Assembly: GCA_036873135.1 (NCBI GenBank)
Contig: JAPTYO010000006.1
Location: forward strand, 825,187 to 889,186
Length of the DNA stretch: 64,000 nt
Reading direction: 5' to 3'
DNA from: Clarkia xantiana subsp. parviflora
Taxonomy: Eukaryota; Streptophyta; Magnoliopsida; Myrtales; Onagraceae
Positions 52,186 through 63,263 of this stretch are shown one piece after another. Every line of letters starts with the position of its first letter. Positions within the stretch are counted from its first letter, which is position 1. The position numbers and the translations under genes were made by a program. The notes under the pieces are model-generated. The model was not told the DNA's origin and made no database searches. It saw nothing but the letters and a program-made list of their open reading frames with translations.

Positions 52186-52527
52186 AAGTTAGAATGGTTT
52201 TACTTTTACATTAACATTCTTTAAAAACGAGACCTACCAATTTTTAGATAACTTATTTATTAAATTTAAGGAACGCAATATATATTACAAAACAAATTTT
52301 TAATTATAAATTAATTCATTTTATAATTAATATTAATATCTTATTGGTGATTGTTAAAAAACTGTAAAAAGTTATATTTAAAGAATATATAGTTAAGTTA
52401 AACTATGTTGTACAAATATTGTTTATGTGTGTCTTAACTTTATGTATTATTTAAAATTATTTAAAATGTAAATAAATGTCTACGTGTCAATTTAAAAAAA
52501 ATACGTAAAAGAAATTTAGATGCTCTA
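52186..52527. mobile_element. PIF/Harbinger-like MITE, family B, diverged copy
   Basis: Shares TTATAAATTAATTCATTTTA, TATTAATATCTTATTGGTG and ATAAATGTCTACGTG with 17519-17926. It ends in TTTAGATGCTCTAA. The left end (TTAGAATGGTTTTAC) is decayed. Confidence 0.75.
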
Positions 52528-53000
52528 AATACTCAAGATGTTTAATTCAAAAAATTCTAAATTAATAAATAACGCACTTAACCGTTAAATTACATGTTTA
52601 AACTTTAAAGTTGATGATGCTTTTTTTTGGCCAAGAATTTGAGGATGCTTTTAAGTTTTATTAAGTAGGCAAATTTTCTTTTAAGAATAAAATGAATTGA
52701 AATATATATATATGTATTTTGTAAAAAATGAAAAAAAAAATATAATTATTTATCGAGTTGATGTTTCTTTCTGCTCTGAGTCTTCTGACCTTCCTGCTCT
52801 ACTCATTCATTCTCAGCCATCCATCTCCTACAAACTTACCTTTTCTTCCTCAAGACAGCCAAAACGAATCCCATCCCCAATACACTGTTAGTCTACAAGT
52901 AGCTTCTGAAGCTCAAGTTACAGAAGCACAGCAGTAGCAGAACAGATCACTGCAGCACCAGCTCCCATCCATTAAAACGTCAAGCTTTCTCCTTTACCAC
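52528..53000. other. Upstream region of the LRP1-like gene
   Basis: AT-rich until 52750, then a CT- and A-rich leader-like sequence with CAGCAG words. Probably promoter and 5' UTR. No distinct motif was assigned. Confidence 0.4.
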
Positions 53001-54356
53001 TTGTCTTTCTTCTCTCCGTTCAAGATACCACCCAGAAAACGACTTCTGTTCTTGATTAATCGACAATCAGTTGTGGCTACCACCAGGAGGCAGCTGCCTT
53101 CTTCCGATTCCGGCGCCTTCGTCGACTGGGTCGCCAATTCCTCCTCCGCCGGCGACCTTTCCCTCGGTTTCAATGTCGTCCCCACCACCCACCCCGGCCC
53201 AGCCCCCTCCTCATCCTCCGCTGCGCTTTGGCCGTCCTCCGCCGCCCGTTCCGTTAACTACGGTCTCTCGCCGGAGATGGGTATGTTCGTCGTAGCTCCG
53301 GCGACTTCCTTCCACCACCACGATGCAGTTATCTCCGCAGACAACGGCGTTGGATCGAATACGGCGGCGACGACACTCGGCGTTAGTGTTGGAGTCGGCG
53401 TGTTTCCGCTCCTCGCCACCGCTCCCTGCCTGAATGTCGCCGCCGATGAGGGAGACCAGAACTTGGTTTCCGGTCGCAACCGAGGAGGGATTCAGCTTTG
53501 GCAGAATCAACCCGATAATTTACAGCACCTGAGAAAACCAACAATTCTCGACCATGGAAATATCTCATTTCACAACGGTGGTGGGATCAGCGGCGGAGCC
53601 ACTGTAACCACCAGCAGCTCATTAGCGACGTGCCACGACTGTGGTAACCAGTCGAAGAAAGACTGCAGCTTCAGGAGGTGCCGGACGTGTTGCAAGAGTC
53701 GCGGGTTCGACTGCGCCACTCACGTTAAGAGCACGTGGGTCCCTGCCTCCCGGCGCCGGGACCGTCAGCTCATGAACCCTGCACCCTCCGCCGGCGGCGG
53801 AGCCGGATCTTCAACGTCGACCTCCGGCGTCAAGAAGCCTCGTCTCGTTCCGTCCCAAACGACGACCACCAATTCCCACACCTCCACTTCCAATACCACG
53901 CCACCTCGAAGCTTTGAGACCAGCTCTAGCCGACAAGGTGCGATTACCTTAACTTTCCCGACCAAACCAATTAGGGCACAGTTTCATCAAACTGTAGAAA
54001 CATGAATTTTCTCTTTTTCTGCAGACGCAAGCTTCAGGGAGTCGTTACCAGGGCAAATCCGTGCTCCGGCGGTGTTCAAGTGCGTTAGGGTGACGGCGGT
54101 GGACGACGGCGAAGACGAGTACGCTTATCAGGCGGCGGTGAAAATCGGTGGCCACGTGTTCAAAGGGTTTCTCTACGACCAAGGCGTTGTAAGTAGACAA
54201 GGGTTTCCCAACATGTCTGAATTACACCTCGGTTCCGGTGACCGTCATGTCGCCTCTTCCTCGTCCCAACTGCTCGACACTTCCGACGTGTATAATGCCA
54301 CCGCCGGTGGCGGCGGACTACTCGGCGGTTCGAATTACGGTAACCCAATGAATTGA
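53001..54356 (+). CDS. LRP1: LRP1/SHI-related zinc-finger transcription factor, 2 exons, 422 aa (or 330 aa)
   Basis: Exon 1 is 53001-53937 and exon 2 is 54025-54356, joined GT-AG in phase at SSSRQ|DASF. The SHI/STY RING-like zinc finger lies at about 211-241 ([27 protein letters not shown]) and is followed by [15 protein letters not shown]. The IXGH domain in exon 2 (about 340-362) has [20 protein letters not shown]. Regions [10 protein letters not shown] and [20 protein letters not shown] match LRP1 rather than other family members. These factors activate auxin-synthesis genes and shape lateral roots and carpels. The start is uncertain. The long form begins at 53001, and an in-frame ATG at 53277 (MGMFVVAPA) matches the published LRP1 N-terminus. 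The intervening 92 residues ([10 protein letters not shown]...) resemble longer family members. The finger and IXGH domain are complete. Confidence 0.93.
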
Positions 54357-54799
54357 GATTTTGCTGCCTTCCCCAAGGCGGCTCTTTTATTTCCTCCTTG
54401 TGATTAAAAACAATAATTTAACTGAATTTCTAGGGTTTCAGTGAACTCTGAGTCTGACCCATTTGTGCATGTATCTTGTATCAAGAATTCAATTTGATCA
54501 TTGTTGACACCCCAATTCTAATTGTTTTTTCAGTTTCTAGTAATTTGATTCCTTGATCAGGATGCTATCTTTGTAACCCGAGAAATTTGCATTTTGCTGA
54601 AGAATCCGCATTGGTTATTCCAGATTAACATTGCATTTTCCATGATCAACTTGTATATATTTTCTTGATTTTTTGAGTTACTCAAATTGGAGGATAGGAT
54701 AAAGTTCTCTTCTTTCAACAATTCGGTTAAAATCTCTCTTTTGCCATTAGAGAATTCAATCTTCTATGGTAAATTTGAAATTCTACAGTAGTTTTCTTG
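54357..54799. other. LRP1 3' UTR and downstream sequence
   Basis: T-rich sequence after the stop, no second gene. It ends at the target duplication of the Mutator-like MITE. Confidence 0.5.
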
Positions 54800-55251
54800 G
54801 GAAAAATCACCCAAATACCCACTTTTTGAAACTCACACAAAAAACGAGGGGAAAGTTCGTCCGGAACTCAAAATACCCAAATATGCATCTCTCAGATGCG
54901 CCATTTCGGCTCAACGGTCAATATGCATTTCTCAGATGCGCCATTTCGGCTCAACGGTCAATATGCATTTCTCAGATGCGCCATTTCGGCTCAACGGTCA
55001 AAATATGACCGTTGATCGGCTAAAATGGCGCATCTCTCAGATGCGGCCTAAAAAAATGCATCTGAGAGATGCGCCATTTGACTCAACGGTCATAATTTGA
55101 TTGTTGACCGGCGTAAATGGCGCATCTCTCATATGCGCCCTAAAAATGGCGCATCTGAGAGATGCTGCGTTGGGTATTTTGAGTTATAGACCAAGTTTCC
55201 CCTTGTTTTTGTGTTTGAGTTTCAAAAAGTGGGTATTTGGGTGATTTTTCC
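54800..55251. mobile_element. Mutator-like MITE with 9-bp target duplication and internal repeats
   Basis: Perfect terminal inverted repeats of over 30 bp begin GGAAAAATCACCCAAATACC. GTTTTCTTG lies at 54791-54799 and 55252-55260, the 9-bp duplication expected of Mutator-like insertion. The interior has three 40-bp direct repeats (54880-54999, containing CAGATGCGCCATTTCGGCTC) followed by inverted partial copies. Much of the element can fold. No coding capacity. Confidence 0.92.
54880..54999. repeat. Three 40-bp direct repeats inside the Mutator-like MITE
   Basis: Units start at 54880, 54920 and 54960 and differ by one base (CATCTC versus CATTTC). The same word recurs inverted four times between 55025 and 55165. 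Confidence 0.95.
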
Positions 55252-55260
55252 GTTTTCTTG

Positions 55261-56900
55261 TGCAATTTACCTTTTATCCTTCGGTTTTATCGCGTTAACT
55301 TGCTATATATAGACATCTTAATTCTAGTATATGACCCTATTCCTCCTAGGCATCACATTATTGTTTCCTTAATCATCATCCCATTCACTCAATCTGGTAA
55401 TTTTCTTTGTCAATGTTTCTTTTCAAGAACCGTTTGATTTCGATCTCGCTTCCTTGGAATTTTGTAACATTTGTTGTGATGTAAAGTAACTATCCACTAT
55501 TGCAAATGAGGAAACAGCTTAGTATAGCTAGTAGATTTGCTTCTTTTGTGTTAAAACCAAACAGATGCTGCCAACAGCTAGGATTAGACATGAACTGCTT
55601 TGTTTGGTGTTAAGGTATTCAATTTGTACTTAACATCAGTCACTAGACCAAAATACTTAGTAGTTTTCCTTGATCTTGATGGTAAACAACTTTCAAGTAC
55701 TTGTATTGATCACCATACTGTTTTTTGAAACTGTGTTTCCTGGAAAAATTGGATTTTTATGCATTGAACTCACTTTTTATGCAGCAGTGTTTCCCTCTTT
55801 GTATGATTCATCCAGTCAGTTTATATGAGTGGTCAGGCTAGGGTTTCTGTTTTTTTTTTTTTTTTTTTTTTTTAAATTATTCTGTGGAATTGACTAATGT
55901 TCTTCTGTACACATGCATTAGAATTTGATCTGCACTTTGCAGCATCATTGTTGTGTACTTCTGGTGTGTGTTCTCTATTGTTTATAGAGAAGATCCATTA
56001 ATACATATATACGTTGAGATTGTTTCGGTTTTGAGGTTCTAACCCTTATTTGTAACCTACTAGAATACATCTCTTCGTTTCTTAGCATCTTTATAAATGG
56101 ATGCATTATATATTTATAATTAAGTAGGTGCATTTTCCGGGTTACTTACTAATATATATAATTAACAAACTAATATTTGATAAAATTTATACTGACTATT
56201 TGTAATATGTTGAAACACTATTTTTAAATAAAATATCAGTCTAAAATTTGAAAAAGTAAACGAAATATTGAAAATTTTGAACCATAAAACACCATTACCC
56301 GTATCGCCTGGTATCTTCGTTCGCCGGCTTCGCGTCAAGCGTTTGTTAAAAATCAGCGAAATTTTAATTTCGATTAGTTATATACATTGAATCTTGAACG
56401 GTTCGAAATCAGGGAAATTTTAATTGCGTTTAATTGCATGCATTGAATTTGAACGGTCCGAAATTTTAATTGCGATTAATTGTATACATTGAATTTTGAA
56501 CGGTTCGAAATCAGATGAATTTTTATTGCGATTAATTGCAATTTAAAAGCCCTCGGCTCCAGTACAATAATGCTATGGAGTTAATGACTACAAAATCCTT
56601 AGCTCATTTGGCATAAATGCATCGATTGTCGTAAAAATGATTCTTCTTCGGCATCTCTTCTCGTTTATATATACTTTTCAAATTACGCATCTTTCAGTAT
56701 CCAATATCCTTTCGTTATCCAAATAAGTAGGGTTCGATTTGAACCACACTGGGTCAAACATAGTGATTAAATGAATCAAAATTGAACTATTAAATCACAA
56801 CGTATATAATATAACTAAACTATCACGTAAAAAAACAAAATTATTTTATCATTTTGTACAATCATAAGTAACTAACTTATTAATAATAATATAAGAAAGA
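55261..56900. other. Intergenic between LRP1 and the LINE
   Basis: No gene recognised. A T-tract lies at 55851-55874. A loosely repeated block at about 56385-56535 (GAACGGTTCGAAATCAG, TTTAATTGCGATTAATTG) occurs about three times with changes. Confidence 0.5.
56385..56545. repeat. Imperfect tandem repeat, ~65 bp unit
   Basis: ATTGAATTTTGAACGGTTCGAAAT-type words and TTAATTGCGATTAATTG-type words alternate about three times with point changes. Confidence 0.6.
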
Positions 56901-56921
56901 AACGTGCGATGGGCTTAGAAC

Positions 56922-59455
56922 ATGAAAGTACTAGTATGTTGGAAATTGGAAAATGAAGCCTATAGGGTCAGATGGTTACCCCCTAGATTCTTTCAGCATA
57001 ACTGGGAGACTGTTTCTGCTGAGGTCTCCCGGGCAGTTCATGGGTTTTTCTCTTCAAATATCATGCTAAGGGAATTAAATAGCATTTTCATTGTCTTTCT
57101 TCCAAAGGTGGATCAACCTCAACGTCTCTCTGACTGGAGGCCAATTGGTTTGTGCAATAAAACTTATAAAATTATTATTGCAAAATTATTGGCTAACAGA
57201 ATTCGTCAAGTTCTCCCGAAACTCATGTCGCCATTTCAGACGGCTTTTGTCCCTGGGAGGCTTATCACGGACAATACTCACTTTGCACACGAACTGATAC
57301 ACACCATAAAAAAGCGACGTAGAGGAAAAGTTGGCCTTCTTGCCCTAAAACTTGATATGAGCAAGGCGTATGACCGAGTGGAATGGGGTTTCTTGGAGAG
57401 GGTCATGCGACGAATGTCTTTCCCGGAAATATTTATTACCTGGATTTGGCAATGTATTTCCAGTTCATCCCTTTTTGTACTGCTCAACGGCAATAAAACG
57501 GAGCGTTTCACTCCCTCCAGGGGTCTCCGGCAGGGAGACTCGTTGTCACCATATCTGTTCATCCTTATATCCCAAATATTGTCACAGGAGTTATCCAGAG
57601 CTCAATCAGATAGGCGTCTCAAAGGCATAAAAATTAGCTACCATTCTCCGGAATAACCCATATGTTTTTTGCGGATGACAGTCTACTGTTTCTCGAAGCG
57701 ACTTCCAACAATATTGAAGCCCTTTTGGAAATCCTCACAGCTTTTCAACTTGAATCTGGTCAACTAATCAATTACTCAAAGTCTGGGTTACATTCAGTCC
57801 TAACGTCTCGAATCAGGACAAACTTTTGTTTTCCAATCTCCTAAATGTTCCACTTATGCAGGAAAACGAACTGTATCTTGGTTTACCGTTAAATTGGGCG
57901 TCCCAGAAACGTGTTATAGGTCAAACACTCATCTCCCGGGTATCAAAGAGGACGAATGACAAAATTATTATCACAAGATGGAAGCGATATTCTCATTAAA
58001 TCCACAGTCAGTTCAATTCCTACCTATACTATGTCCTCGATCTGTTTGCCTAAACACGTCACTTCAAATCTGGAAAAAATTCAGCGACGTTTCTGGTGGC
58101 ATACGAACAGGGAGTCAAGTGAAATCTGTTGGATAACATGGGATAAAATCTGTCGTTCAAAAGAATCTGGGGGTTTGGGTTTCCGTGATATGCACGCATT
58201 CAATCTAGCACTCCTGTTAAAGCACGCTTGCCGTATTTTCAATGATCCGGAATCTATTTGGGTGACTTGTATGAGAGCAAAATATTTAAGAAACAAGTAT
58301 TTTTTCACGGCTAAACCCAGCTCTAATCACTCAGCACTTTGGAAGTCTATGCTTTTGGTCTGACGTTTTCTACTTATGGGGGCTCGATGGTTTGTCGGAA
58401 ATGGACATAAAATAAACTTTTGGACTGATCCCTGGGTTCCGAACATGGGACTACTCTGCAACTGGTTACCGTTCCTTCTGATATGCTCATGACAAAGGTG
58501 GTTGTATTCATTGAAAATAGAAATTGGAATTTACAGGACTTGCTCCCTATCCTTCCACCGATGATCATTTCAGCCATTTCACAAATACCTCTCCCTATTT
58601 TTTGATACAGATGATTTGTTTCTTTGGTCTTCATCCACAAATGGTGTCTACTCCGTCAAGCGTGGTTATCACCTTATTAAATCAGTTCTCTCTGCTGAGA
58701 TGGAGCTTCTTCTGCTTCTTCCTCGATCGCTAATCCTACTTATTGGAAAAAAGTTTTGGAATATTAAACTGCTTCCGAAGATTAGGATGTTAATCTGGCA
58801 TGGAAGCAATGAGGGTTTGCCTTTGGGTCTCAATCTTCAAAGAAGAATTTCCTATATCAATCCTATCTACCCATTTTGCCGTTCTTCATTTGAGACTTGG
58901 GATCATTTGATGTGGAAGTGCCAATTTAGTCAACGGATCTGGTTCGTGTCCTTGTTAGGGATTATTCCATCGACAATAAATTTTAACAATGTTAGGGAGT
59001 GGCTTTTTAATGACTGTAATAATTATCTAGGCTTTATTTGTCTAAGTGATTTGCTTGTTTATAAGTGTATTGTTTTATGGGGCATTTGGCTGATGCGAAA
59101 TGATGTTATTTTTCGTCAATCAGTACCAACTGCCGAGTCTGTAATGTTCTTTATCAACAATGCTTGTCATGATAACCATTTGGCTTATCTTGATGTGACA
59201 GCCAGCGGAGGAATCAGGACCGGTAATCACACAGGACATCGAAATGCAAGAGGCAACCGCCTTGCCAGAGAAATTGCTGTGACTGATACTGTTATTTTAT
59301 GTGATGGAGCTGTACGAGAGGCCAATTTTGTTGTGCATGGAGCGGCTGTTGCTCTTTCCGGTGCTGGTCATATTTTAGCTGTTTCTGTTTCTTCTCCTGT
59401 TGGGGATCACCACTTTTGGCGGAGGGCATTGCTGTTAGGGCCGGGCTGCTGTTAG
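56922..59455 (+). pseudogene. LINE ORF2 remnant (reverse transcriptase, zf-RVT, RNase H-like)
   Basis: The first frame, 56922-57656, holds RT blocks: VFLPKVDQPQRLSDWRPIGL, FVPGRLITDN, LKLDMSKAYDRVEW and GLRQGDSLSPYLF. A frameshift near 57650 separates it from the catalytic MFFADDSLLF (FADD at 57668-57679, the plant L1 form of YxDD). Further breaks follow, then SKESGGLGFRDMHAFNLALL (57956-58363). The zf-RVT-like region is at 58616-58950 (WSSSTNGVYSVKRGYHLI, MLIWHGSNEGLP, WDHLMWKC), and an RNase H-like CDGAV segment is near 59300. The endonuclease end is missing. No functional protein is possible. Confidence 0.93.
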
Positions 59456-59755
59456 GGTCGGGCTGCTGTTGGCAAGAGAGTTGGTGGATGGGGCTCGTTT
59501 CCTGTTTACTGATTCAACTACCTTGTTAGATCAGATTATGTCTGCTTCTACTGCTTTTAATCCCTCTTTGTTTGGGGGTGATCCAGGATATCCGTTGTTT
59601 ACTGGGTTTTAATTCTGTTAAAACTGTTAAAGTGGCTGCTAATCGTCGTCTTTCTGGTTCTTGGACTGCACCTTTTATCCCTTCGTAGGTAATTGATGCA
59701 GTTTCTGTGTAATGTTTTACGGTTATAATATTATTATTTAAAAAAAAAAAAAAAA
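56922..59755 (+). mobile_element. 5'-truncated L1-type LINE with poly-A tail and target duplication
   Basis: The element runs from just after AACGTGCGATGGGCTTAGAA (56901-56921) to a poly-A tail (about 59740-59755). A 21-bp target duplication with two mismatches follows at 59756-59776. The sequence is the 3' portion of a plant non-LTR ORF2: reverse transcriptase, zf-RVT and an RNase H-like remnant. It inserted in the plus orientation between LRP1 and the RING gene. The two mismatches in the duplication show it is not brand new. Confidence 0.95.
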
Positions 59756-59776
59756 AACGAGCGATCGGCTTAGAAC

Positions 59777-59812
59777 GGCCCAACTAAATATTACAGGCCC
59801 ATCAGAGGCCCA
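59777..59812 (+). promoter_or_regulatory. Three GGCCCA (site II) motifs upstream of the RING gene
   Basis: GGCCCA at 59777-59782, 59796-59801 and 59807-59812, about 90-125 bp before the ATG. Such clusters are typical TCP-bound core-promoter elements of plant housekeeping genes. The LINE inserted just upstream, so the gene now carries LINE sequence directly 5' of its promoter. Confidence 0.5.
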
Positions 59813-59902
59813 CTAACAGCACCGCCTTACTCTAATGGCGGGAATGAAAATTAATTACATGACTGTCCCCGATTTTCTTTTTCCCATTAGAATCCGTTCC
59901 AA

Positions 59903-62095
59903 ATGATTCCCTCAATCGTCAATTGGAACCCCCTCGCTGACCAGCAGCTGATTGATGGCCTTGGTGAATTATGTATTCAGTATCAGGTATGCTCTCAGTT
60001 CTCCCCTCCCGTAATCTTGAACAATCTTGAACTAGATTCTCTGCGGTGTAGATTTGATTGAGTTTATCGGGTTTTGATTAAGCGGATTATTGGTGGTGCT
60101 GAGAGTAGTGTATGTCGATCAATTCAACTACGTCACTGTGTTAGGGTTAATTTAGCTTTATCATAGTTATCAGATCAGCTGTTCATTTATTTATTTAAAA
60201 AATGAAAATTTGTTTACAAAGATCGTGTATTAGAGTTAATTCACCCGTATCTTTGCTGTTCTTGAACTTTATGTTTTGGGTCTGATTAAGTTCATAATTG
60301 AGATTTGTCATAGTTATCAGATCAGCTATTCATTTATATGCAAAATGATAATTTGTTTACAAAGATCATGTATTAGAGTTAATTCAGTTCTTGGACTTTA
60401 TGTTTTGGGTCTGATTAAGTTCATATTTAAGATGCGGGGTCTGTGAATTTAGGGACAAGAAGCGGTTACGAAGATGATCAATCGTAATGGAGGGCACTGA
60501 GAGGTCTGTGCTATTTGCTTGGAAAAGATTGAGTTGGTGGAGACGGCTCTTATAAAAGGTTGCGAGCACACATACTGGTTTGTCGAACTAATCTGTTGCC
60601 CTTTTACTGTTATTCTCCTAAAGTTAATGTTTAACTGACAATCCTCCATAAGGGGTTTGGGTTGTTTATATTGCTTTTCTGTTGAAGCAAGATCAGATAC
60701 TTAGTTAGCAACAAGTAATCATTCATAGTTGAACTGAAGTGATTACAATTTTTAAAGAACTGCATGACTCCATTGAATTTTGTTCTGTTACTTCGGGTCC
60801 TTCTCGAGAGGCACAAATGCATGGAACGATCACTTAACTCCATCTTTGATCAACTGTATAAAATTCGTTGTGCGGTGTGACGTGTATACTTCAGTGGGCA
60901 ACATATAAAGAGAATCCTACCTGCCCTCAGTGTAAGCATCCATTGGAGTTCCTTAACATCCACAGGTCTCTTGATGGAAGGTAGGAGTCTACTTATTGTT
61001 GTGTTGTACGGAATAAATGTTTATCTAATAATGAGAATATGATTATTTATTTGCATTCACATAATGATGATAATCTCTTTTCCTCGGCAGTCTTCATTAG
61101 TAATGGACGGGAACACACATTTGCACGACAATTTAGTAGAAGAGTATATCCCCTCTGAAGTTGTGCACCAGGAAGCTTACGAATACGAAATACTTGTATG
61201 GATACGATGAAGATGACGATATAGACGATGCATACTTCAGTTCCTTTAGAATTATGCATGAGTAAAGGAATGGAATCTGATTTTTGCAGTAAAAAATTAA
61301 GTGGTTCTGGTTTCTGAAGCTGTTTCTGAGTGGGCAAAAAGAAGCTGAGTCTTGAGTTTTGAAAACTCAGCAATACCTTTTGATTGGATTGGCCTTGAGG
61401 GCTAATTGGGATATTTGGAGTGTTTCCTTATTCCATATATGTATACAGGGATATTTGGAGTATCTCCTTATCCCTTACATGTATGTCTAAAAATGACTAC
61501 GTGATTATTGATTTGCATTTGTTTTTTCCTTTGATCAAGTAGCATAATACAATGTAGTTATATGCAAGTATGACGTTTATTTATTATCCTCATGACATAA
61601 TGATGATCATCTCCTTTCCTTGGCAGTCTCCATGATTACATGATTGAGGAAAGTGTGTGCCTTCTTCTTAGAGCAACATGGTTCGAGGCATTAGTCGTGG
61701 ATGAGAACACACATTTGCACGACGACCTAGAAGACTATATCCAATCTGAAGTTGGGCAACATGAAGCTTACACATATGACTACTTCTATGGATACGATGA
61801 AGAGGACGATATAGACGATGCATACATCAGGTCCTCATCTACTCTCAGGATTGGCAACCGAAGATGGGGAGACAATGGCTACGTTAGAGCAGGTCGCCAA
61901 GAAGTAAGACTAATTAACCGAAGCCAGAGTGCAGAGAACGGAGCTTCTGTGTCCTCACGAACTCCTAAACAGAAAGAAGCTGCCACAAAGGAAAAGACGG
62001 GGCGGAGAGCAAAGAGGGCACTGAAGCGCGAGGCTGCAGACAAGGCAGCTGCAGCTAAGCACCAGATGCATCTAGAGAGGCTGGGCAGGATTTGA
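59903..62095 (+). pseudogene. RING-type (C3HC4) E3 ligase gene, apparently pseudogenised; 4 exons, ~260 codons
   Basis: Exons 59903-59986, 60453-60577, 60876-60980 and 61627-62095 keep perfect phase. Translation: MIPSIVNWNPLADQQLIDGL; a RING split over exons 2-3 (VCAICLEKIELVETALIKGC EHTYC VTCILQWATYKENPTCPQCK); LEFLNIHRSLDG; then SLHDYMIEESVCLLLRATWF. An acidic DEEDDIDDAY stretch and a Lys/Ala-rich tail (EKTGRRAKRALKREAADK) finish the protein. Two lesions: codon 44 is TGA (60498-60500) just before the RING, and the exon 3 acceptor reads GCGG instead of GCAG (60872-60875). A damaged extra copy of exon 4 lies at 61091-61260. The family is plant RING/U-box proteins of unknown substrate, near At5g12310 by memory of gene order. 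An unrecognised splice form could still rescue it, but two independent lesions favour a pseudogene. Confidence 0.7.
61091..61260 (+). pseudogene. Damaged tandem duplicate of RING-gene exon 4 (with its acceptor)
   Basis: CCTCGGCAGTCTTCATTAG and GAACACACATTTGCACGACAA ... GATACGATGAAGATGACGATATAGACGATGCATAC mirror 61620-61830. It has lost about 55 bp after the acceptor (the DYMIEESVCLLLRATWF part) and is frameshifted. The upstream intron (ATAATGATGAT, TTATTTGCATT) is duplicated too. It therefore cannot serve as an alternative exon that keeps the reading frame. Confidence 0.8.
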
Positions 62096-62338
62096 TATTT
62101 GTTGCTTCTCGATGCATGCTCTGCTGTAAAGGTAACCACTCCGCATTGATCTCACTTACTTACCTGTACAGCTTTCCTTGTAATTTTTCTGTTTAGTACT
62201 CACTAGGTTTCAAAGTTAAATAATGGCTGAAATGCAGATTTCATTAATTCGACTTGATGTACAGTAATTGATTCTATTATATGGTTTCTTTTTTCTTGTA
62301 AGGTTTGTTGGTAAATAATGGAGTCGTGATAATTTTTT
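61657..62338. repeat. Left arm of inverted duplication
   Basis: Exon 4 of the RING gene plus about 240 bp of 3' sequence. It is repeated in reverse at 63264-64000 with about 95% visual identity. The arms are separated by 925 bp of transposon-derived DNA. Confidence 0.93.
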
Positions 62339-62343
62339 TGGTA

Positions 62344-62660
62344 ATTTTTCCTATTGAGCATGGTTAACCTATTACATAGTTATATAGAAGAAAGTGATTG
62401 GTTTGGAGCACTGTTTTTTCTTCATCAATGGAATGGTCAGTTCCAATCGGGATACGCTGCAAGAGAGTGATACGGCATTAGTTCAAGTCTTCACTTTTGT
62501 AAAGTGAGTTGGTTGGATTTACTAGTAAAATATGAGTTGTGAATTTCAAAAGTGAATTAAGTGTGTATTTCGCTGAAGACGGTTTTAATCATAATGTTCC
62601 AAACTAATCACTTTCTTCTATATAACTATGTAATAGGTTAACCTTGCTCAAAAGGAAAAT
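62344..62660. mobile_element. Hairpin element, ~317 bp, between the inverted arms
   Basis: The left arm (TTCCTATTGAGCATGGTTAACC ... GAAAGTGATTGGTTTGGA) is inverted at 62597-62660. Each arm is about 60 bp, with an unrelated 190-bp centre. No target duplication was resolved. Confidence 0.8.
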
Positions 62661-62723
62661 ATTCACGTATCATCCCACCATTATTTGAGGATGAATTGAA
62701 GTACCATTAAAAAAAATTAGGGT

Positions 62724-63263
62724 TAACATGTTTTTGGTCCATAATGTTTGACCACTTATGAGTTTTGATCCATAATGTTTTTTTTTTCTAGTTTTGATAC
62801 CATATGTTTGCAGATATTTCTAGTTTTGGTCCGACCGTTACATTCAGTTCATTTTTCCCGTTAAATGACATATGCAACACGTGATCCACCTAAAGTAGCA
62901 ATTTTGTTCAATTTAGTAACTCTAATACTTTTTTAACCTTTTTTTGTCTAATTTAGTACCGAAGTTTCAAAATTGACCACAATTGGACAACTTGGTCTAA
63001 ATTGGACTAGGTCCAATTGGGGTCAATTTTGAAACTTCTAGACTAAATTCAACAAAAAAAAGTTAGGAAAGCATTAGAGGAACTAAATTGAACAAAATTG
63101 AAAGTTTAGAGCGGATCACGTGACTTGCACATGTCACTTAACGGAAAAAATAGACGGAATATAACGGTCAGACCAAAACTAGAAAAATCTGCAAACATAT
63201 GGTACCAATACTAGACAAATGAACCAAAACCCAAAAGTGGTCAGACATCATTCACCAAAACCC
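62724..63263. mobile_element. Mutator-like foldback MITE, family D copy 2, right end truncated
   Basis: Same arms as 46619-47140 (GGGTTAACATGTTTTTGGTCC, TCTGCAAACATATGGTACC, GACTTGCACATGTCA). The left end is preserved. The right end stops within CACCAAAACCC at 63263, without the final GTTAAC, exactly where the right inverted arm begins. Confidence 0.85.

Noticed and set aside
53071..53968. Alternative frames over the LRP1-like gene
   Set aside because: GC-rich shadows; only the frame with the zinc finger and IXGH domain is supported.
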